64,000 bases of DNA from Ascaphus truei. Lineage: Eukaryota > Chordata > Amphibia > Anura > Ascaphidae. The position numbers and the translations under genes are program-made. Positions 23,131 to 35,059 of this stretch are shown one piece after another. The number at the start of each line of letters is the position of its first letter. Positions within the stretch are counted from its first letter, which is position 1. The notes beneath the pieces were generated by a model. The model was not told the origin of the DNA, searched no databases, and worked only from the letters and a program-made list of their open reading frames with translations. The stretch spans positions 7,333,747 to 7,397,746 of the forward strand of contig CM071570.1 of NCBI GenBank assembly GCA_036426205.1, in the 5' to 3' direction.

Positions 23131-24658
23131 TGTGAGGGGGAACCTATATGTTACCAGGTGTGTGGTGCTTTATACCTGTCAGGCTCACAGGAGGCCTGAG
23201 CCTCTGCTAGTGAGAGCCTGGGGTGAATCCTCTGGAGCGATCTTACTTACAGCGCCTCCACCTATGTAGGATTCTAGGAGTGTAGAATGTACCCCACACA
23301 GGACCCACATATATTAACCACATACACCAAAGGTATATATAACACAGGTTTACTATATGCAGATAATAACATCACACAATACACAGGCATCAACCATATG
23401 ACATCAACAGTGCACCCTGTAACACTACTAAGCACAACTATCCTCCACCTCGCAGGGCCTTAACCCCACACTGTATTTCCAAAGTCCTTGTACCCAAAAG
23501 TCCCAAGAGTCCCGCAACCCCACCCACGTGTGGGACAGGGCTGCCCACTAAAATGAAATGTATAGGTGGTGCACTTAGTGACTTTAATAATACCTGCCCG
23601 GCTCTCCTTCAACCAGGTACCGCAGAACTGTGGAAATTGACCCGTCTGTGTCCAGCGCCGAAGCCTCAGCAATGGGGGTCTCCTTCTGAGCAAGCTCACC
23701 GCTCAGACAGTCTCTGTGTCTGCTCTGCAATGATCCACTGCAGCACTGATCCTTCTAGTCAGAGCACAAAGCACTGCAGATGTGTCCCTAACTAAGCTGA
23801 CTGCTAACAGGGCAAGGTCTTTACTTAAGGGGCCTTCCTTAAAGCAACCACAAACTGAAGGGGAGTTGGGCCTAGCTGGGACCTAGGGGGTAACCTGGCC
23901 TAGTGTAGAAGCACTGCTCCCTACACACACCTTCTCTTACCTTATCCCAGCACCAACTGACACTCTGTCCCTGCCTAGCACACAGCTGAAGGCACAGGGT
24001 CCTTACCTAAGGGCCTGTCCCTATGACCACCCACCCTCACTAGTGGGGAGTCAGGGCCTCAACTATAGCCCGGGGGATTTCTGGCCTAGGGCAGAAACTC
24101 GCAGCTCTCTGCCCCCCTTCCTACTCCCACTGTCTCCTTAGCCTAACTGACTCATGTGCTTCACAGTCTGCTTCCTGACACTGCACACAACAATGTATCC
24201 TTCTCCAAAAGGAGAAGCTGCAAGCTCTATTGGCTGTCTGGCTGCCTGTGGACCAAGGTGAAAGTGCAGTCCCCAGAGGCTGCTGGGAATTGTAGTTCTT
24301 TATGGTCCTCTTTAACATTGGGGCCGCGTGCACGCACTATAATGGCTGCCGCTACTCTCCATGGAGCCTGTGCAAACCTGTAATGGCCGCCGCATTGCCC
24401 TAACTGTGCATGCGCAACTTCTAGGAGTCCATGCACTATGGAGTGCCTCTTGTGCCAGTTCTCCCACACTAAAATGGCTGCCACGTCGCGTCTGCGCATG
24501 CATGAGCCTCCGCGCCAATGTGGACATAACAAAGATGGCGGCGCCGTGCCTCCAACGCCACCGGGAGACGCACTCACCCGCCCGCAACTGCCTTCTCAGT
24601 GGTGAAGGTAAGGGGAAGAGGAACGGAGAACCGGGGAGCCAAAGGGGACCTGGCTACA
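23131..24658 (-). repeat. LTR-like outer part of the palindrome arm
   Basis: On minus this segment begins TGTAGCCAGG (24658) and ends CCCCCTCACA (23131), TG...CA as in LTRs, and about 1.53 kb long. It contains GGTGGAGGCGCTG, a word also found in the 11.2-12.0 kb LTR family. The left arm carries the mirror copy (about 18636-20128), whose first two bases are altered. No convincing target duplication was found (TGCA versus TGTA). The LTR identity is inference. Confidence 0.4.
24335..24550 (+). promoter_or_regulatory. Cluster of YY1-like motifs in palindrome arm
   Basis: Four AAnATGGCnGC-type words on plus: TAATGGCTGCC (24340), TAATGGCCGCC (24381), AAAATGGCTGCC (24471) and AAAGATGGCGGC (24531). 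The left arm has the mirrored set at about 18749, 18809, 18898 and 18938. The consensus is the known YY1 site; binding is inference. Confidence 0.45.
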
Positions 24659-25330
24659 TGTATAACACCCTTCTCCTCTCACTCCCCTCTCATCCCCCTC
24701 TCCTTTCCCTCCTCTCCATCACCACTCTTTATTTTCTCATGATGATGTCAGACTAAATCCCCCCTCTTCTTTCACTCCCCTCCAAACCCCTTTCTTCTTT
24801 AATTCCCTGATTTACCCCCTTCTCCTGTCACTCACCCCCTTCAACCCCTTTCCTTTCACTACCCCCCACCCTTTCTGTCACTTCTGCGTTATCCCCCCCC
24901 CATGTATTTGGTCATGATGACATCAGACTAAAACCCCAATCTCTTGTCATTCCCTCCTCACCACCTCTCATGCCACTTCCTCCTCATCCCCTCTTTTCAC
25001 TCTCCCACACCCCCCCATTTATTTGATGATGAAGATGTAAGACTCAACTCCCCTCTTCAGTCGACACTCGCCTATCACCCTCCCTCTCCTTTAACCCCCC
25101 CCACCTCTTTGTTACTTACCCCATTACCCTCCTTTATTTGGTCATAATAAAATCAAACTAAGTCCCCCCCTCTCCTTTCTGTCCACTCACCCCCCTCTCA
25201 TGAAATTCATGAAGAAGAAAGCCTGACGAAGAAAGGGGCAGGTTTTTGTATAATACTAGGGTTCATCCCATGAGCATTTCACGTGTCAACGCCACCATCT
25301 GCAAAATAATGCTTTAGTTTTTTCCCCACC
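24659..25330. repeat. C/T-rich repeats with recurring 'ttatttggtcatgatgac' units
   Basis: A degenerate unit combining a TTTATTTGGTCATGATGA(C/T)(A/G)TCAGACTAA core with C/T-rich filler recurs at about 24727, 24904, 25018 and 25133, and also inside the palindrome at about 21948, 22036, 22108 and 22886. Not coding. Confidence 0.6.
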
Positions 25331-25493
25331 TTCTCTCTCCCTCCTTCTCGCTCTTTCCCACTTTCTCTCTCTCTCTCCCTCCTTCTCGCTCTTTCCCACT
25401 TTCTCTCTCTCTCTCCCTCCTTCTCGCTCTTTCCCACTTTCTCTCTCTCTCTCCCTCCTTCTCGCTCTTTCCCACTTTCTCTCTCTCTCTCCC
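25331..25493. repeat. 38-bp minisatellite, about four units
   Basis: 'ttctcgctctttcccact' starts at 25345, 25383, 25421 and 25459, exactly 38 bp apart. The GAGA-rich open frames on minus across it are artefacts of the repeat. Confidence 0.95.
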
Positions 25494-27054
25494 CCACTCC
25501 TCTCTCCCTCCCTTCTCTCTCTTCACTTAATACCATTATTTCATCAATTCTTTCCACTTCCCTCTCATCCAGCATTCTTTCTCCTCATGTCAACTGACTC
25601 TCTCTTTCTTCGTCTGCTTCTGTCTAAGGGGCTTATGCAGAGAGGATAGAGAATGGAAATAGCGCCATCTTTTGGCGAAAATACGCACCAGAGAAGCTTG
25701 TCCTGCAGAGAACATGGCGAGATTCACAAAATCCGCCACAGCAGGTTTCTTTAATTTAAAATTTGCCAAACACGTGGCGAGATCGGTAAATTCGCCATGT
25801 TAAGATAAGGTGGTATGCAAGTAGCATCGATGCGCTGGAACGCGCCATTCTGCCCTATAATATAGCGAGTTCCAGGTCGCCAGAAAAACTTGGCAATTTT
25901 GATCCCATCTGTAAAATGAGGTAACGCCGCTTTCAGCATACGACCATAAGTTTCTCCAATTCTGTGGCTATTTTCTTGCCGTTTTCACATTATATAACGT
26001 TCCTCTCTGCATAAGCCTCTAAATGTTATAGCTATCCGACTCTCCATATCTGCCACCAAGCTATGTGAGTTATGATTTCACCAATGAGCTACTGTATATC
26101 TCAGAGAGGGGGTGGACAAGATAATTGCAGAATATAGTAAAATAAGGGAATATTCACTCAATTAAAAAACCATCCCAAATTCAACTCTTCCCTTTGTTAG
26201 AATAAGCTGCACTCACATCTTCTCTGTACCTCCATTGGTCTTCATTTTTTTAAGAGGTTGTTGAGGTAAGCAAGCTGATGCTGGTACTACAAAACACTCC
26301 ATGCTCTATGCTACCCAATGACTGATAGCTCCTCCTTGCAGGCTGCAGCATTTATAGCTAACCAACACTCTTTATGATATCACTGATCAGTTCATGTAAC
26401 CTCACAATGCTGTTGTCAGCTGCCTACCTAGCCAAAGACAGGAATTATTTTATGGAGAGTAGCCCAGCCAGCCAGCCAGGAAACTTTAGACACAGATTAT
26501 TTTTAATAGTAGTGTGATACAGGTATATAAATATAAAGTATTAACCACTAATGTTAATTGTAGAGAAGTTATTATAGACTGAGCAACTGTGGTGTCTCTT
26601 TTTCTGCCAATCTGCAGTATGATCTGATCTGTGTGCCCCTTTGCCTATTCTGCCACTTTGCTTGCCTTTTGTGTCCCTTTATTTATGCCTGCCCCTTCCC
26701 TCTGCTTGCTTTCTGACTCTCTTGCATTTTGGTCTTTACTTTTATCATTTCTTTTTAATTGATGTGCAAAGCCTGCAGTGTAATGCCATATCTTCCCTTG
26801 CCCTGCTGGGGCAATATGACAGCAAGTGAAGGACAGGCGTATTTATATGGGAGGGGGGAATTCCCCCAGATTTCCTTTGAATGGGAAGAAATTATTTGCT
26901 GTCCTTGTTTCACCTCAGCTCACTCACCACGGCTCACTCACGTAGATACACATGCACCTCTTATTTTCCTCATATTTCATTTTAAATATAATGCACTTTT
27001 TTACACATCCTTGGAGTGCTCCCCGGGAAATTGTATTTTTGCTTATGTACTGTA
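25494..27054. other. Non-coding sequence, no recognised gene
   Basis: The start (25540-25640) repeats wording of the palindrome interior ('ccagcattcttnctcntcatgtcaa'). The rest has no recognised family, apart from a short CCAG repeat near 26465. Open frames here lack family motifs. Confidence 0.4.
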
Positions 27055-27394
27055 GTGCCGACGAGTATTCTAAAACCAATCTGGGGCAATCACCAACAAG
27101 ACCCAGGTACATACTGGGTACATGCTGAAAACATGCTGAGTACATGCTGCAACACTTCTGCAGACAGACTAATGGCCCATCGGATTAATAGCGGGGGTCC
27201 CTGGCAGTCCAATTCAAACTGAATGGGACTGCCAGGGACCCCTGCTGTGTTAATCCGATGGGCCATTAGTCTCTGCAGAAATGTCACTGAAATGTTTGCA
27301 GCATGTATGCAGCATGTACCTGGATCTTGTTGGTTATAGCCCCTGATTTTCCAAGGCAAGTTTAAGGCAAGTGTTAGAATACTCGTTGGCGCAC
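27055..27394. mobile_element. Fold-back MITE (copy 1)
   Basis: The ends are GTGCCGACGAGTATTCTAA and, at the other side, TTAGAATACTCGTTGGCGCAC. Arms match inward through 'cccaggtacat', 'gactaatggcccatcggatt' and a central 'gggactgccagggacc' pair, meeting near 27223. The core recurs at 30426-30534. Confidence 0.75.
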
Positions 27395-28118
27395 CTGTAG
27401 ATACGGCATGCGGTACAAATGGCAAAACTGTCCCTTTTTTGCGTTATCTGCTCCTCCTAATTAGCTAAATCAATTATAGTAAATAAAATAAGAAAAAAAA
27501 CCTAGAAATATGTTTCACAGAAAATAGTATGCAAAATATCAATAGAGTTTAATGTTGTCCCATTCTAATTTTCTACATAATGCAATGTGCATCCTGCTTA
27601 CTACAGTAACTTGTTTACAGGTATATAACTGGTCTGGCTAGTACTGATGTACATTTACAAGAACATTCTGTTACAGATATTTTATAGCTCTAAAGAAGTG
27701 TTAACAAAGTGCGTGATACAAATAAATAGACTGATAATTACAGATGTGCTTCCTGATATCCCAGCCCCTTCTATTAAAATGGACAGTACTGGAGTTCCTA
27801 ATAAATCTTTTGGGGAAGATAATTTATTGCATGTCAAACAAGATACGTAGTGAATTTGCTGAAGGGCACCAGGATATTCATTTATGTTGATAAAACAATG
27901 AGACAGATGAGAGAAAGAGAGTTATTGAATGTAATAAGTTAATTGCAATGAAATTAGAATCCATCAATGAGAAAATGCATTTGCTCAAGTGAATATATAT
28001 TATAGTACAAAGAGAAGAGAAGACAAAATAGAGCAGAATATCCGAAAAAAACACATTCAAGTAATATTTTTTTATTATAACATTTGGACGATGTAAGACC
28101 AAGCTGAGAATGGTAATG

Positions 28119-28121
28119 TTG

Positions 28122-28170
<49 letters not shown>
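28119..28170. repeat. (TA)n microsatellite
   Basis: A pure TA repeat immediately left of the MITE at 28171. A shorter one (28345-28360) flanks it on the right. Confidence 0.95.
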
Positions 28171-28174
<4 letters not shown>

Positions 28175-28345
28175 AATATAGCTGTATGCTCATCTGCATG
28201 TCTTAGGCAGGTCTGCAACCCCACCTTTCCCCATTGTCACCCAGCATACAGCACTTCCACTGCAGCAAGGGATTCTGGGAAATGACATGCAAATGAGCAC
28301 ACAGTGTCACTTTTTGCCTCAATAACCATTTTTAACATGGTTCCC
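28171..28345 (+). mobile_element. (TA)n-embedded MITE, copy 1
   Basis: About 175 bp, sitting inside a TA microsatellite. Homologous copies are at 45657-45847 (inverted, also within TA repeats) and about 63615-63770. Shared words include 'ggattctgggaaatgacatg', 'ctgcaaccccacctttcc' and two ATGCAAAT octamers. Non-coding. Confidence 0.75.
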
Positions 28346-28360
28346 TATATATATATATAT

Positions 28361-29486
28361 GAAAACACAAAGTATACAGTACCGCATCAACACATCTTTA
28401 ATTTTGGGCTTCCACAGCCCCCATCTTTGCATTTACTGCTTGAATTATAGTTATGCTCTATTTCCTATGCACAGAACTGCAGTTTGTGTATTAGTATGAT
28501 ATACACCAGATTTAGAGCTGCCTATATCGATTGATGATTTTTTGGTCTATATTTTGACCTTTTATGTGCCTTTGCCTCATGAATATGTGTTTAGGTAGAT
28601 GTGAGTCCCCCCTCCTCTTTTAATCTTTCTCCCCCTGTTTTTATTTCACTATAATAAATTTTGTATTGTTATCACTCTTTCGGCATGCCCGTGTGCTTTT
28701 TCAAAAGAATACTTTTTTGTTGCATTATATATATATATATATGTGTGTGTGTGGGCAACAGGCCATGTCTATACATACTGCGCTATATGAATGCACACAC
28801 AGCTGTCTCTTACACATACAAATGTACAATGTAATTCTATCCCTATATACCAATAGGGACCACATAGTATCTAAACAAATTAATAGTAATGTACACACTC
28901 TTACATTTCTACACCTACCCACACCATTGGTATACACTGCCACTCTACACACATCTTTTGTAAAGCGCTGTGGGAGCTTTATACATTTATATTTACACAC
29001 ATACACACACTCATAGACACACACACATACACACACATACAGATATAGTGGCCGTTATCCGGATATTTCTATGGTTTTATTCCTTGGGATACCCAGCTCA
29101 TTGTGGGTGATTTCTTAAAATTTTCCCGCGTTAAAACGTGACTTTACTAGTGTTTTGAGCGAGTGCAGAAAATGTGCATTTGAGCGTTTTCTGCAATACC
29201 ATCGAGAAACTCAAGTGGGCGATCATGAGTTGTCTTAAAAATCTAATTGTTATTCAACCTGTCTTTTATTGCCATACAGTATTTCTAGTGTGTGTAATTT
29301 AATTTGAATATTAATGTTACAAATTCATACTGTATATTGTACATGGGAAATAAGTCATTTTTATAGATTGAAATGCCCTTAGAACTTTAGGTATAGTACT
29401 ACTGTAAGTGTCTAGATAGTAAAAATATGAACAAACCATAAGTATATTTAATAAATGAACATTTTTATTTGTACAGGATAATAAAG
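28361..29486. other. Non-coding sequence, no recognised gene
   Basis: AT-rich, with a small (TA)n(TG)n run at 28727-28752 and an A/C-rich stretch at 28994-29040. The open frames over these runs are simple-sequence artefacts. Confidence 0.45.
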
Positions 29487-30159
29487 GAAAAAGTTATTTC
29501 AAAGGATATCAGTATGAGAATACAGGATATGTACAAGAGAGGACACAGAATTTTACAGATCAAAAGCTTGTGACTTACTTCGGGCCTCAATTTAGCAAAA
29601 AGCACTGTCAACTATCATGACCATGGTCAGACAAAACGTGTAAAGCGGAGTCCCCCCATTCAAAACAGAGTAAGAATTTTTGTTTTCATTCTGTAATTAC
29701 TGTATTACTTGTATAAGCTTCTTGCATATCATAATACATTTTTTTGTTTACTTGTTTTATTTGCAATTATTTTAGAGCAAAACAAAATACTGTACTACTT
29801 TTAGAAGAAAATATAAAATCTTTGTTTTTTTCTCTTGCTGCTTTTATTACTCAAAGCGTCTTGCATATCAAAATACATTTTTTTGTTAATTTGTTTTCTT
29901 TGCAATTATTTTAGAATACTGTATACTGAACAGCATGTCATGTATTTGTTTTGACTTATTTTTGGGCCTAACAAATTGTTCTCTTTTCCATTACACTGTA
30001 AAATGGCAAAGCGTCTGGTAGACGAAATCAGCGAAGCTAATGATGAGTGCTGTGCAGCAACAGTCAAGACTGTTCTAGAGAACAGTCACAATATCACAGC
30101 ATCTGAGACAGCATCATGGTGAGGAGACGCCAATTGGTATGGAAATATGGACGTGTAAA
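29487..30159 (+). pseudogene. Tc1/mariner-like transposase, 5' exons (decayed)
   Basis: Two coding blocks are visible. The first (29487-29669) encodes VISKDISMRIQDMYKRGHRI and a 'VNYHDHGQTKRVKRSPP' end, matching the N-terminal helix-turn-helix of the transposase at 41144. It contains an in-frame TGA near the middle and ends at a GTAAGA donor. The second (about 30003-30159) encodes LVDEISEANDECCAATVKTV and ends WKYGRVK before a GTAAGTG donor, resembling the second DNA-binding helix-turn-helix of Tc1 proteins. Its acceptor is degraded and a further stop is present. No catalytic DDE exon follows within the next kilobase. An intron-bearing Tc1-like gene is unusual, since most Tc1 transposases are intronless. 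Confidence 0.6.
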
Positions 30160-30425
30160 GTAAGTGTCTTACTATAATAAAGTACAGTATATTTCAATAG
30201 CATGCATAGTGACTGAACAGGGTTGATACTGTTCTGTTGTTACTGTGCCTTAGTTACAATAGGACAGTACACGTAAAGTGTTGTACAGTAGACTACTGTA
30301 CTTTAGGTAAAAGTGGGGTTTGACTGTACAGTACAGATGCAGCCACCAGTATTCGGTCACTTGCCTGGGTAAAAACTAAGGCCTCTCACATTAGATGCCT
30401 CAACGTTTCTGTGAGATTCTGCAGT

Positions 30426-30534
30426 CAGACTAATGGACCATCAGATTAACACAGCAGGGGTCCTTGCAGTCCCACTCAGTTTGAATGGGACTGCAGGGAC
30501 CCCCTGCTGTGTTAATCCGATGAGCCATTAATCT
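30426..30534. repeat. Fold-back core (copy 2 of the 27.1-kb MITE)
   Basis: 'cagactaatggaccatcaga' pairs with the reverse complement ending at 30534. The centre 'gtttgaatgggactgcaggg' matches copy 1. The outer parts are more diverged ('attttccaaggcaagtg' on the right is shared). Confidence 0.65.
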
Positions 30535-30721
30535 GGATACAGAAATGGCACTGAAATGTTGCAGTTTATTGGGAGATTGCCCCAGATTTTCCAAGGCAAG
30601 TGAAAATCTGCACTCATACAGTATACGGTATGAGAGAGATAATGGTCACGAAAAGCAATTTTAAAGACATCCATCCCATACCTTCTAAAAGGATTTCCAT
30701 ACCAACTACATAGAAATGATA

Positions 30722-30841
30722 AGCCTAAAGCACCAACCGAATTACTACAATGGTGTCAGACCCAACTGCATTTGAACCCACAAACACTGCTTTTGTATGT
30801 CACAGCTCTAGTAGTGTGAGCAAAACCAGTTGATGGCTGGC
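30722..30841 (-). repeat. Inverted pair of a 120-bp repeat (left member)
   Basis: Roughly three-quarters identical to the reverse complement of 31354-31472, sharing 'tagtgtgagcaaaaccag' and 'gaacccacaaa'. On the opposite strand it has GGGTTCAAAT, like a tRNA T-arm (B box), so a tRNA-derived SINE is possible. Confidence 0.5.
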
Positions 30842-31353
30842 AGTGCACCACTGTCTACTACTAATTTACCTGCAAGGGATAACTATTTTGTTGATTGTAA
30901 CCTTGAAAGGACTTCAAGCACAAAGTAATAATATGTACTGATGGTTATGAGTTACAGTACTGAGGCCAGGTGAGATTAAATAAAACACAGATTTTCCGAC
31001 ACACCCAAGTAAAAATAGATCCAGCACAGAAAAAAAAGGAGATGCAGGGAGAAAGTAACATAACACAGTGAGATGGTGACTTGAGTTAGTAGTACTTCGA
31101 AGCTTATAAAGGATAAAGACAGCAGGCCATATTTACTAAGTAGTTTTCCACCATTAGGCACCTTCAAGGCTGGAATACATTACAAGCTATTCAAATAAAT
31201 GGAATGTTAAGTGTCTTTCCGCTTCAAAAGGGGTGTAATGGCAGAAGACTGGTTATTATATATGCTTTCCAGAAGAGGGTAATGTAATTTGTACAGGTTT
31301 GATTGCTCAATGATAAGTGAATCTCAAAACTAAGTAATCTGTGACACTGGTGC

Positions 31354-31472
31354 TAGCCATCAGCTGGTTTTGCTCACACTAGTAGAGCTGCTATCCTGAA
31401 AAACAGAGGTTTTGTGGGTTCAATTTCTGATCTTGGTCGGACACTAGACCCAATTCCTCATATGGTGCCTTA
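31354..31472 (+). repeat. Inverted pair of a 120-bp repeat (right member)
   Basis: Contains 'ctggttttgctcacactag' and GGGTTCAATTTC, a B-box-like word. See the partner at 30722-30841. Pol III origin is inference. Confidence 0.5.
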
Positions 31473-32960
31473 GACTTGTCAACCCAATAACACTTGATGT
31501 GCTGTGGAGAGCCAGCAGAATCACTTCTTGCAGTTTGCAGAGTTTTATTTATTTTAAAACAAAATATTTCAATTCAGTATGTGTCTGGCATTCTGGCAGA
31601 TGGCACAGTGAATACTTGTGTCCCTGTTGTGTTATACCATGGCCACCTTTATGCATATCCTTCATGTATCACCAAAATCAGCATACCTGTAGTACAGTAG
31701 CTTCTTCCCCATGGCTTTAAAAGAATACCATTTACTCTAGTTGACAGTTTAATGTTCGTTGTTTGGACTTTTAAAATGACTGATCTGATTGCGGATTTTC
31801 AGTGATTGATAAAAACCCACAAATACATCTTTTTGAGACTGAGCATGTGATAGGAATTTGCAAATTTGAAGCAAATTAGGGGTGAATGTGTCCCCTCCTC
31901 TTCTTCACCTTTTTTGGATGTCTCTTTTTTGGATGTCTCTTTTTTGGATATGTTTGTAGATTTATTAATTTCTCCTTTCTTCAGCAACATTTCTTTGTTT
32001 CTTAGTATCCCAAGAATTTAGTCAACCTATGGTATTAATCATAAGCCCAAATGGTTCATGACTGGTATCGTATATACTGTCCATATAGTCCAAAATGTCT
32101 GTTTGATACCCAATATTAATATAAGAGATTTTGGAAATCAGCTAATTCATGAATAGCTGTGGCACACTACACATTTATCATAATGTATTAAAAAGCTTCA
32201 AGAGATATATAATAATATCCATTTAATAATTAACTATACTTAGATAGGACATAGCATTTATATATTTATAATATTGAGACAAATTTATATATATATTTTT
32301 GATTTTTTTTTAATCTTTATTGACAATCATTGGCTTAAAAATATACTGTATATAATCCGAATTACAATATTATCTTACATTCAATCTGAATAGAACACAA
32401 AATTAAAGCCTATTACGAACGTTAAAATGTAAGCTCTAGTTATTATACAGTATCTAATTAATATAACTACACAGTAATTGATGAATTTTGAAAGATACTA
32501 TTTTTCACAGATATACCCATGTGTTACACAATATGTATGATATTAAATGTAATGTGAAGTATTGAATATTTACACCAATAGGTTCTTAGCAATAACATGA
32601 TTGCTTATATAGTATGTGCTATTAAACAATTTTTTTTAGAAAGTTGATTGGATGTGCCAGTGTATGTTCGGTATTTATTTTATATGATCACGCAGGTGAT
32701 TAATTAATCCTTGGATGACAGTATTGATGAAGGTATTGATTGTGATGATTTTTACTTGTAGATTATATAACTATTGAACATACACTGACACAATTAAATG
32801 TATAGCAAATTTTGCAACTAAGGCAGTACTAACAATGTTTTTCTGTATTTTGAGTTCAAGAGAATATCAAGGGTTAATTATAATGTTTTAGGAAGTTCGG
32901 CAAGTATAGATGTTATTTAGATGAGCATTTACTGTACTGTATTAATTCTTAAGTGATATC
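31473..32960. other. AT-rich non-coding sequence
   Basis: No gene is recognised. A 13-14 bp unit 'cttttttggatgt' repeats three times at about 31909-31950. Overlapping short frames are not supported. Confidence 0.45.
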
Positions 32961-33530
32961 ACATGTTTAACTTGTATGTGATTAATGATGGGACTATTTA
33001 AGTTTGTACCAGATCTAACTCCCATTCAACATGCCCCTGAAGAAGCGTAAGGATCCGTGAAACGCGTAAGGTGGAGTTTGCCCGATTCAAACGCATGCGT
33101 AAACTGTGCAGGATCTACGTGCACTTCACTTGCAACCATCTGGGATCTCCCGAGACGTGACGTCACACCCGGCTTGTGTCTGCGACACCATCGCTTCTCG
33201 CGAGAGAATCTACCGGACATTCGGGATACTGGGAGACCCAGAACAAGTAGAAGGGAAGCGAGCCATCCAACCGTCCAGCTAACCACACCGGAAGATCATC
33301 ATGCCCCAGCGGGTCTGGAGAGCATAGTGTTGGGACTCCGGAACGGTTGCTGTTAGCGGGAAGTGCCTGCCCCTGTGTTATTATCACATTGTACTGTGCA
33401 TGTCCTTCTTGGGTCTAGTAAGTAGGATTCCAATTTTTGTTTGACACCGTGAGGAGAGGAGCTGTTTTTAATCATCATTGTTTTTAATAAATTTATTTTT
33501 TGTTCATCTCACCTTCTTGCCGAAACCATT
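32961..33530 (+). repeat. Penelope-type non-coding terminal repeat (tentative)
   Basis: A GC-richer block starting CCTGAAGAAG...GTGAAACGCG at 33036-33067 and ending with 'tttttaataaatttatttt' near 33483. The CUGANGA...GAAAC order is the hammerhead-ribozyme core that Penelope-like elements carry in their terminal repeats; the helix between the two halves is weak here. The open frames on both strands (33026-33387) have no recognised family. Confidence 0.4.
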
Positions 33531-34715
33531 ATTAGGGAACTCACCATTCCCTACCCCTTGACTTATTGAATGTAAATTAGCAGTATTACACTATTATTTT
33601 TGTTTCCCTTTCTTCTTTATGTGCTGAATTCTACCAATTCATCTTCCACTGGATCCAAGGAACATTGGAGATTGAGATTCGTTTGTCATCAACATTTAAC
33701 CAAGGATGTGTTGGAGACGTAAATCCCGTTGCAGCATGTGTGCGGAGCGTCTCCATTGTAGGCTCCCAAAGCAGGGTTTACTATTTTTAATCTCTGGTGC
33801 GCATTGTGTGCAATTTTTTTCTTTACTTAACCAAGGCCTTTTGATATTGGTACCATTTTTATTTCACATTATTTATTTATTTTTGTTTTTCATGCACATT
33901 TATGACATTTCACTTTGGCGCCGTTAGGTACTGTAACATTTTTTCAGATTAGAATTTCTGCAATAATATCATCTATCTCTACAAATTTTGTAATGGGTAG
34001 GCACTGTTATCATTACAGATGCAGCCAGCTTTATCTACAACCTGTCATACCACATGTACTGGTGAACCGTGGACCAAACATGGAGTGCTCACGGAAAAGT
34101 GCAGCACAGGGGGGAATTGCCCATCAGGATTAACACAGCGTGGGTCCTTGTTTCTGAATCTGATTCGTGCTATGTTAGTCCTACGGGGCTGCATCGGTCT
34201 GTAAGAGATACGCAGTGAGAGTAAATAGAATGTCACTCTCTCTGCACACCTCTAACAAGCGATCACACTGCTTTTGTTTTATTATGAGAACATAGTATTG
34301 AAGCAGGGGGTCTCCAGAGAATAAGCGCATTAATATCTTGTCCGGGGAGCACCTACTTCCCGAGTTACAGACCTCGGTATGTGCCATATCTCCATGAAGT
34401 TTAAGGGGCCTACAGTATTCTAGAAGCCGTCATAATTCAACTCACTGGGCCTGTTACACCGTCGTTTTTTTAAGTGTATTTATCACGGTATTTAGAAAGC
34501 CTTTATGAAGGCTACTAGAATAGGCCTCTTTCCCAGACCAAAATTTACTAGGATCGGCGATGTGATATTCGCAGCTATCAAAAGGTCTCACCCGTGGAAC
34601 TGCAGCGATCTAACCCAGCTGCATACAGAGCTGCACAGAGAGAGCCACCTCTCCCTGTTCATATCTCTCCAGCGATCACAGGGTTTTAATTAAAAAATGT
34701 ATTACTCGTGTATGT

Positions 34716-34945
34716 GACCAGGGGGTCCCTGGGGCAAAACCACATTGATTTGATTTCCGAGCACCCCCTGCTTCCCAAGATACAGGCCCTGTTATGGGGT
34801 GCTGGTATCTCCTATACATTTAAATGCCTTGATCACGTGACACAAGACATTTAAAAGCATAGAAGATACCGGCACCCCATAACAGGGCCTGTATCACGGG
34901 AAGCAGGGGGTCCTCAGACATGAAATTAACACGGTTCTGCTACGA
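34716..34945. mobile_element. Fold-back element with 'caccccataacagggcctgt' arms
   Basis: 'ccctgcttcccaagatacag' followed by 'ggccctgttatggggtgc' at 34767-34805 mirrors 'caccccataacagggcctgt' through 'gggaagcagggggtc' at 34871-34913. The spacer is about 60 bp. A diverged relative lies at about 34296-34390. Confidence 0.7.
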
Positions 34946-35059
34946 AGACCCCCTGCTTATGTACACTTGTATTAAAAATGTTATTAAAACAACTTCATTA
35001 CGGGCTTCAATGAAAGGGTTTAACTGCAATAGCCTGTTTATTAGCAGCAGAGGGGGTGG

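Larger units (their letters stand above)
18636..24658. repeat. Giant imperfect palindrome (two arms of about 3 kb)
   Basis: The left arm (18636 to about 21530) and the right arm (about 21690 to 24658) are reverse complements over nearly their whole length. Matching landmarks include 'tagccaggtcccctttggct' at 18636 with its complement ending at 24656; 'tggaggcgctgtaagtaaga' at 19998 with the complement at about 23245; the 'gtatctgggcgtgaccgc' block at 20665 with the complement at about 22570; and 'gcaagaacactgaagaagg' at 20792 with the complement at about 22437. The centre (about 21530-21690) is unique and holds the start of a (CT)n run. Arms differ by substitutions, small indels and CT-tract length, so the duplication is not recent. 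No protein-coding gene is seen in either arm. Confidence 0.9.

Noticed and set aside
25331..25493. Regular 38-bp direct repeats resembling a CRISPR array
   Set aside because: No variable spacers; units are contiguous tandem repeats in vertebrate DNA.
25279..25575. RERERESGKEREGG-type frame
   Set aside because: It arises from the 38-bp CT-rich minisatellite.
33026..33387. Overlapping frames on both strands near 33 kb
   Set aside because: They cover a GC-richer Penelope-type non-coding repeat; no conserved motif in any frame.
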